Of a stretch of DNA of 10,320 bases, positions 6,548-10,320 are shown piece after piece. Position numbers and translations under genes: made by a program. The notes beneath the pieces are model-generated. The model worked only from the letters and a program-made list of their open reading frames with translations, was not told the DNA's origin and made no database searches. Source of the DNA: Omnitrophica bacterium RBG_13_46_9 (GTDB lineage: Bacteria > Omnitrophota > Gorgyraeia > JABMRN01 > RBG-13-46-9); the NCBI GenBank assembly GCA_001804045.1, contig MHFD01000046.1:5464-15783 (forward strand), written 5' to 3'. The number at the start of each line of letters is the position of its first letter. The stretch's first letter is position 1.

Positions 6548-6611
6548 TTTGGTCTGGGGTGGCACTTATCCGACTACGGGAAGGATAGCGCCACCCTTAA
6601 TTCAGACCAAA
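6548..6611 (-). repeat. Compound hairpin between riboswitch terminator and giant gene
   Basis: Three nested complementary segments are visible: TTTGGTCTG/CAGACCAAA (6548-6556 with 6603-6611), GGGTGGC/GCCACCC (6557-6563 with 6590-6596) and TATCC/GGATA (6567-6571 with 6583-6587). One side carries a six-base bulge and the apical loop has 11 bases. Its 5' arm in minus-strand RNA overlaps the terminator U-tract, and the ribosome binding site lies about 15 bases beyond its end. It could be an additional regulatory hairpin of the leader or an inserted REP-like palindrome. Confidence 0.65.
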
Positions 6612-6652
6612 TAAAAAGCCAAGTTAATCCTATTTCTAGGCAACTTGGCTTT
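6609..6652 (-). terminator. Intrinsic terminator of the c-di-GMP riboswitch expression platform
   Basis: On the minus strand a perfect 11-bp stem AAAGCCAAGTT/AACTTGGCTTT (6652-6642 with 6625-6615), with a 16-base loop, is followed by TTTTTATTT. The 5' arm is the conserved 3' segment of the aptamer (AGCCAAGTTGCC) and the loop holds the P1 3' strand, so terminator and ligand-bound aptamer cannot form together. This arrangement predicts that c-di-GMP binding allows read-through into the giant fusion gene. Confidence 0.85.
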
Positions 6653-6726
6653 CTAGATTAAGATAAATTCTTCTAGACCCGTAGTTTTGCGTCCCTATGT
6701 CACCATAAGTTTGCTTTTATCTAGAA
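6634..6726 (-). promoter_or_regulatory. Cyclic-di-GMP-I (GEMM-I) riboswitch aptamer
   Basis: Minus-strand RNA shows the class I c-di-GMP signature in order. A closing stem TTCTAG/CTAGAA (6726-6721 with 6639-6634) comes first, then GCAAAC (6714-6709). A P2 hairpin CTTATG/CATAGG (6709-6704 with 6699-6694) is capped by a GTGA tetraloop (6703-6700, GNRA type). GGGACGCAAA (6695-6686) and CTACGGG follow. A P3 hairpin between two TCTAGA segments (6677-6672 and 6657-6652) leads to the conserved 3' AGCCAAGTTGCC (6650-6639 region; usual form AGCCAGGTTGCC). The P2 loop, the GACGCAAA joining strand and the 3' strand are the hallmarks of GEMM. An overlapping terminator forms the expression platform for the gene at 6525. 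Confidence 0.88.
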
Positions 6727-6749
6727 TAATATATACGTGAAAATACTGT

Positions 6750-6776
6750 ATCATATTTTGCGCAATAAAGTGTCAT
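6750..6776 (-). promoter_or_regulatory. Possible promoter for the riboswitch leader
   Basis: On the minus strand ATGACA (6776-6771) and TATGAT (6755-6750) are separated by 15 bases, shorter than ideal, and would start transcription near 6743, just ahead of the aptamer at 6726. The surrounding 6720-6800 region is very AT-rich and other -10-like hexamers occur (for example TATATT at 6733-6728). Confidence 0.3.
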
Positions 6777-6853
6777 AGATATGTAAAATCGTATGCAATA
6801 GTTTTGTCACAAGACACAGGTAGCTAGATTTAGGCGGGTTTGATGTTTATTTT

Positions 6854-6938
6854 ATGTCTAAAATACGTCGAAATTCTAAAAGTACATAGCAATAAAATCT
6901 CATAACCTTTTGTAATTTAAGGTATTACGTTTATTTTC
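6854..6938. repeat. Dispersed element, copy 2 (box plus core, right arm lost)
   Basis: The box ATGTCTAAAATACGTC (6854-6869) and the core 6894-6938 match copy 1 at 2295-2372, in the same orientation. This copy is about 130 bases upstream of the riboswitch aptamer. Its right inverted-repeat arm is absent where the degenerate tandem tract begins at about 6940. Confidence 0.7.
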
Positions 6939-6939
6939 G

Positions 6940-7040
6940 TGAGTTTAGGTATTTGAGTTTGGGATTTTGGGTTTGTTTAGGGTTTAGAGTTTAGGATTTA
7001 GAGTTTGTTTCGGATTTCGTATTTCGGATTTCGGATTTAG
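6940..7040. repeat. Degenerate short tandem repeat (TTTAGGG / GGATTTCG-like)
   Basis: About 100 bases consist of imperfect 7-8-base units: GAGTTTAGG, GAGTTTGGGATTTTGGG, GGGTTTAGAGTTTAGGATT, then GGATTTCGTATTTCGGATT. There is strong strand bias (G and T on the plus strand) and no stable open frame. It lies between the dispersed repeat and the bidirectional terminator. Confidence 0.7.
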
Positions 7041-7046
7041 CGCATA

Positions 7047-7098
7047 AAAAAGGGACACCTCCCGTTTACGAAGTGAAAAACAGGATGTGTCCCTTTTT
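7047..7098. terminator. Bidirectional hairpin terminator, REP-like (AAAAAGGGACAC...)
   Basis: AAAAAGGGACAC (7047-7058) and GTGTCCCTTTTT (7087-7098) are perfect 12-bp complements, extended by TCC/GGA past one mismatch. On the minus strand the stem starts 14 bases after the stop of the basic-protein gene and ends in TTTTTT, so it should terminate that mRNA. Its A-tract and GGGACA core also resemble RAYT-associated palindromes. Confidence 0.75.
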
Positions 7099-7111
7099 CC
7101 TTAGAAATAGA

Positions 7112-7408
7112 CTATTTCTTTTTCAACCTACTTAAAGCGTACAGGGCCCTATTGACTTTTTTAAGTTCGGCCCTTAATGCCCTTCGTTTCTGTATTTCTT
7201 TCATTAGCTTTACAGGTCTTTCTTTCCCGATATATATTTTCCGGACATTTTTGCCTTCTCTGACTGTCAGATAATAATACCCTTTGCCTTTAAGAATAAG
7301 TTTCTTTACGCTGCCTTTGGGAAATTTCGCCAATCTCTTGGTCATACTCTCTTTAGCATTGAGATAATATTTCACGCTTTTCTTAAAAATACCTTTTGCC
7401 GTTTTCAT
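7112..7408 (-). CDS. Small, strongly basic protein of unknown function (98 aa)
   Basis: This 98-residue protein is extremely rich in Lys and Arg. Its core, KGSVKKLILKGKGYYYLTVR followed by EGKNVRKIYIG, resembles the short beta-hairpin motif (GS..K..I.G..YYYL..R.G.KV...YIG) found in small archaeal and bacterial proteins such as the DUF6788-like group. The tail (about residues 68-98) is a charged helix, probably coiled coil, ending SRLKKK. There is no signal peptide or membrane segment. Charge and size suggest nucleic acid binding, but that is inference. AAAGGGGTG about eight bases before the ATG can serve as ribosome binding site, and an AT-rich palindrome TATGATATCATA (7433-7444) lies in the probable promoter region. 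A hairpin terminator follows the stop, so it is probably a single-gene unit. Confidence 0.7.
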   Translation of the reverse strand: MKTAKGIFKKSVKYYLNAKESMTKRLAKFPKGSVKKLILKGKGYYYLTVREGKNVRKIYIGKERPVKLMKEIQKRRALRAELKKVNRALYALSRLKKK

Positions 7409-7472
7409 TGTTTAACACCCCTTTTTTATATATATGATATCATAAAATAACGTTTGTAGGTATGATTTTTCA

Positions 7473-7517
7473 AAAAAAATGGAAACACGCTATTTTTCGG
7501 GATGCGTCCCCATTTTT
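7473..7517. repeat. REP-like imperfect palindrome (AAAATGGAAACACGC...GCGTCCCCATTTTT)
   Basis: AAAAAATGGAAACACGC and GCGTCCCCATTTTT form an imperfect inverted repeat around TATTTTTCGGGAT. It begins three bases after the stop of the CoA-binding protein gene and can form a stem in its mRNA. The ATGGGGACGC arm is another palindrome type I associate with RAYT transposases, and differs from the ones at 997-1060 and 7047-7098. Confidence 0.55.
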
Positions 7518-7519
7518 CT

Positions 7520-7951
7520 TTAGGGCCTGGCTCCGGCATTACTTGCCTTTGCCATCAAGCAAATACCGTGAACAGACTTGATGCCGTTTTCGTCACAGAA
7601 CTTGACCGCCTCTTCGCTTTCGGCTCCGGGCTGGAACCATACCCGTTTTATGCCCTTTTCCCGGCATTCCCTCACTATCTTTTCCGTTATCGCCGGCGGG
7701 GTGACCATATCAGCTACGTCTATTTGTGCCGGAATATCCTTGATGCTGGCATAACAGACGAGGCCCTCTACCGCTTTAGTCTTAGGATTTACGGGATATA
7801 CGACGTAGCCCTTCTCTTTCAATGTCATCAAAATCCTATACGCGACTTTACCGGGGTTTCTGAACGAACCTATCACCGCGAAATATTTCTGGCCTAAAAA
7901 ATCTTTTATCAGCTCTTCCCCCATCCGCTTATATTCCTTTTCTTTAATCAT
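7520..7951 (-). CDS. CoA-binding domain protein (YccU-like, 143 aa)
   Basis: This is a single-domain Rossmann-fold protein of the CoA-binding family (YccU/YneT-like, PF13380). The first strand and nucleotide loop appear as KYFAVIGSFRNPGKVAYRIL (about residues 26-45). These are followed by the family hallmarks GYVVYPVNPKT (about 49-59), a DVADMVTPP segment (about 79-87) and GIKRVWFQPGAESEEA (about 100-115). Length and order match the usual 130-145 residues of the family. Such proteins are related to the CoA-binding domain of succinyl-CoA synthetase; their exact role is not established. Cytoplasmic. The first ATG has no clear ribosome binding site. The Met at residue 10 (7924), with AGGA about ten bases upstream, is an alternative start. 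A possible promoter lies at 7998-8026 and a REP-like palindrome follows the stop. Confidence 0.9.
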   Translation of the reverse strand: MIKEKEYKRMGEELIKDFLGQKYFAVIGSFRNPGKVAYRILMTLKEKGYVVYPVNPKTKAVEGLVCYASIKDIPAQIDVADMVTPPAITEKIVRECREKGIKRVWFQPGAESEEAVKFCDENGIKSVHGICLMAKASNAGARP

Positions 7952-7997
7952 TGAAACAAACTACTTTTTCCCGGAAAGACAGGCCGTTTTCTTCGCG

Positions 7998-8026
7998 ATT
8001 ATAAAATCGGCTTATTCCCTTTTTAA
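7998..8026 (-). promoter_or_regulatory. Possible promoter for the CoA-binding protein gene
   Basis: On the minus strand a perfect TATAAT (8003-7998) is preceded, 17 bases upstream, by TTAAAA (8026-8021), a weak -35 element. Transcription would start near 7991, about 40 bases before the first ATG. The same interval contains only a weak hairpin (AATCG/CGATT near 8122-8142) past the giant gene's stop and no clear terminator. Confidence 0.45.
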
Positions 8027-8147
8027 ATATTTTAACATCTCAGGCGGTAAAATGCACGCTTTTATCCAGGAAATAAAGATATTAACGGATGGGGTCTTGC
8101 ATGTATAATCGAAAGTTTCTTAAATCGATATCCGCGGCCGATTCCTG

Positions 8148-10320
8148 CTATGCGGACAAAAGGAGGGCTTTTATCTTGGTGCTGTTTTCCATGAGGTAGC
8201 GGTCGTATTCTATCTTTTTGGAATCCGGCAATGTAAAAACAAGGTTCTTAACAAACTGCCTTAAGGCATCCGTATCATCATAAGCCGGAAGGACCCCGCC
8301 AAAATGCCTGCCTGTGTAAAGCTCATACAGATGAACAAGGGTCTCGAATCTGCCCCGCGATAACGCTCTTAGGCAGGTCAGCATCAGATACAGGTCTGTC
8401 CCTTTATCGAAAACCAGCGATTTTATGTCATTGGTAAGCATGAAATCGACCTCTTCTTCCGCCCCTACGGCCACGATTACCCGATAACCATCGGCCTGAA
8501 ACTTTCGCGCGTCTTCAAGGATCATTCCTCTCCTTGCGCCGTCATCGACCCCTTCGACATCCAGGATCTCTAGTTTTTCCGGGCGGTTGGCATTTTGCGA
8601 AAGCCGGTTAAAATAAGTTATCCAGGTCTTCTGAGAATCGTTCATTATATGACTCGGTATGAGGTAAACGACTTTTTCATCGCTTATAATATCCTTCTGC
8701 AGCTCTTCGTTTATGCTTTCAAGCTCGTTTAACAGGATGTCGAAATCATTTCCTTTTTCGTCGGCTCCCGCCTTCACGCGGTCCGTAGACGAATCCCCGG
8801 CCGCTTCCGCTTCTGATGAATCGCGCAATCTTGCCGCTTCGGGTGTTTCAGGGGTCTCTGTTCTCAAATCCGCTTCCGGCCGAACGTCCGTCGCCTGTGT
8901 CTTACCGGCAGCCTCTTCTGACACAGTCTCCCCTGCTTTTGCCGCTTTCTCGATCATCTCCCGGGCGCATTTCATATACCGGTCGATGTAATACTCTATG
9001 ATATCGGCGGCTTGCCGCGTGCCCTGGGCCGCCAGCCTTAAAGGCCTTATAAAAACAGACAGGCGGCGCTCTGTCGGAAACGCCTTCTGTATATTATAAT
9101 GCGAGACTTCTTTACTCACCTCTTCAACCCTGCAAAGCCCTGTCTCTATGAGCGCGTTTTCGAAATGTTTCCCGGCTTTCTCTTTATTGTATTTTTTCGC
9201 GAGATTCAAAAGCGTGATCCTTATCTTATCCGTATCGTTATCGGCTCTATCAAGCCTGCTATCCAGCTCTTTCCCCGAAGGCTTTGAAAAAGATTCGATC
9301 AATATATCCGCCGCCTCTATCTTTGCCTGCAGGTTGCCTTTCCGCAATCCTGACAGGATCTCCTTTAATATAACCGTCGCGATCTTGGAATCACCGTTTT
9401 TGTCCGCATACGCCAGTGAACGCACAGCGCTAAGCCTGTCCTGTCCTTTGATATAGAAGAACGGAATGTGTCTCAGCACTTTTCTATACAATGTCAATCG
9501 CTCGCGCGCATACGCCCGCGCATACTGGTATTGGCTCGTGCTGTCATATAGCCCGTTTTGATCCGCTTCCAGGCCGTACATGGCGCGGATAGAGCCGGCT
9601 CTGCGCATTTCCGGAATGGGGAACGAATAGGATGTGCCGATGATGCTGGTAGCCCAGGTACGTATAACATCGCTACTTACCATATCCTCGATCCTCAAAA
9701 GTCTCTCATCAGGCCTGATCGACCTCTCAATCCCATCTTTCCTTACATCACTTCCGCTTATAGGCATAGCAAGGAGATGCGCGCCATCCTTATTTCTTAA
9801 CATACTTGCCGCTATCTGCGTCACCGCGGGAGCGCTCACGCCAACACATATATAACCGGGTTTCAGTCCCGCCTCGACTTTGGGAAGCGTATCTCCGTGC
9901 TCTATTTTCCGGATGGTCCCGACGCGCAATTCCTCAAGGACCTTGACAATGTCCTCATGATGTCTACGGTCGTGCTCTGCGGGATCCAGCAATGTCACTG
10001 TAAGTCCGTTCACGGCAAGTCCGTTTATTTTCGCGTATTGCGGAATAAACTCCCTTAGCCACGCCTCATAAGACCTGTAAGGGGCCGTTATATAAGGCGC
10101 CGGATCTTTACCGCAATAAGCCGTGGTCAATAGATACGGGTATTGAAGGTTGGCAAGGCTCCCTTTCTCGCTTACCGTAATCGTCGTAATGGCACCCTTC
10201 TCGCCTTTCGCCACATAGGCCTTTCCGTCCATAGGGTCTATCGTAAGATCCAATACTTCGGGCCCTTCCCCCAGGATCTCCCCCATCGCCAGCATAGCAT
10301 CTATGCCGGCTATCCGTTGT
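8148..10320 (-). CDS. Giant GlpX-like (class II fructose-1,6-bisphosphatase) fusion protein, C-terminal part (runs off the right edge)
   Basis: The frame stays open to the window edge with no stop (QRIAGIDAM before the first internal Met at 10295), so the true start lies outside. Residues about 1-190, counted from that Met, match class II fructose-1,6-bisphosphatase from its middle on: DAMLAMGEILGEG, LTIDPMDGKAYVAKGEKGAI (about 17-36), LTVTLLDPAEHD (about 98-109) and HGDTLPKVEAGLKPGYICVG. Where active GlpX enzymes have DP-x-E-G-T, this protein has DPMDGK (20-25). The later GAPEG motif is replaced by SAPAV (154-158). Loss of the Thr and of the second Glu suggests weak or no phosphatase activity. 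Residues about 230-450 are helical. A low-complexity Glu/Ala/Ser/Thr linker (about 455-515) separates them from a C-terminal domain (about 530-715, with VIVAVGAEEEVDFML). A large scaffold-like or regulatory fusion of the Omnitrophota type is inferred. No terminator is evident after it. Confidence 0.82.
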   Translation of the reverse strand, partial: QRIAGIDAMLAMGEILGEGPEVLDLTIDPMDGKAYVAKGEKGAITTITVSEKGSLANLQYPYLLTTAYCGKDPAPYITAPYRSYEAWLREFIPQYAKINGLAVNGLTVTLLDPAEHDRRHHEDIVKVLEELRVGTIRKIEHGDTLPKVEAGLKPGYICVGVSAPAVTQIAASMLRNKDGAHLLAMPISGSDVRKDGIERSIRPDERLLRIEDMVSSDVIRTWATSIIGTSYSFPIPEMRRAGSIRAMYGLEADQNGLYDSTSQYQYARAYARERLTLYRKVLRHIPFFYIKGQDRLSAVRSLAYADKNGDSKIATVILKEILSGLRKGNLQAKIEAADILIESFSKPSGKELDSRLDRADNDTDKIRITLLNLAKKYNKEKAGKHFENALIETGLCRVEEVSKEVSHYNIQKAFPTERRLSVFIRPLRLAAQGTRQAADIIEYYIDRYMKCAREMIEKAAKAGETVSEEAAGKTQATDVRPEADLRTETPETPEAARLRDSSEAEAAGDSSTDRVKAGADEKGNDFDILLNELESINEELQKDIISDEKVVYLIPSHIMNDSQKTWITYFNRLSQNANRPEKLEILDVEGVDDGARRGMILEDARKFQADGYRVIVAVGAEEEVDFMLTNDIKSLVFDKGTDLYLMLTCLRALSRGRFETLVHLYELYTGRHFGGVLPAYDDTDALRQFVKNLVFTLPDSKKIEYDRYLMENSTKIKALLLSA

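Noticed and set aside
6940..7040. CRISPR array or telomere
   Set aside because: Units are 7-8 bases, degenerate and without spacers, and the tract is internal in a gene-dense bacterial region.
8081..8109. Plus-strand promoter with TATAAT at 8104-8109
   Set aside because: No -35 element lies at the right distance and no plus-strand gene follows.
8713..9001. Ser/Ala-rich plus-strand frame opposite the low-complexity linker of the GlpX-like gene
   Set aside because: It mirrors the repetitive Glu/Ala/Ser codons of the real minus-strand gene and has no start context.

Overview
The window most likely comes from a Candidatus Omnitrophota (Omnitrophica) bacterium or a close relative. Two very long genes encode multidomain proteins that join sugar-phosphate metabolism domains (PfkB kinase, HAD phosphatase, GlpX-type fructose bisphosphatase) to long helical regions. 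One of them begins with a signal peptide, an architecture I associate with this phylum. This placement is inference, as there is no rRNA or marker gene in the window. All supported genes lie on the minus strand.

Right to left, in the direction of transcription: 10320-8148 is the 3' part of a giant GlpX-like fusion gene. 7951-7520 is a small CoA-binding-domain protein, and 7408-7112 is a short, strongly basic protein of unknown function ending at a hairpin terminator. 7111-6547 carries no gene. It holds a degenerate tandem repeat, one copy of a dispersed element, a class I cyclic-di-GMP (GEMM-I) riboswitch with an overlapping intrinsic terminator, and a compound hairpin. 6525-2458 is the 1355-residue exported PfkB/HAD/2H-phosphoesterase fusion controlled by that riboswitch. 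2457-2127 holds the second copy of the dispersed element, a good sigma-70-type promoter and a structured leader for a two-gene unit. 2126-1069 encodes two paralogous envelope proteins sharing one beta-rich domain, one secreted and one membrane-anchored. 1060-886 is REP-like debris with a probable RAYT transposase C-terminal scrap. 858-673 is a small acidic protein. 645-544 is a leader with two interlocking inverted repeats, and 543-1 is the start of an unrecognised protein with a TTG start.

The main points are the c-di-GMP riboswitch in front of an exported metabolic fusion protein, the altered active-site residues in both giant proteins, a shared 16-bp box plus 45-bp core upstream of two separate transcription units, and an unassigned pseudoknot-capable leader at 562-645. 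The genes suggest envelope and second-messenger-linked functions. The role of the giant proteins cannot be read from sequence alone. Intergenic DNA is rich in hairpin repeats of several families, and the GlpX-like gene looks more GC-rich than the left side of the window.
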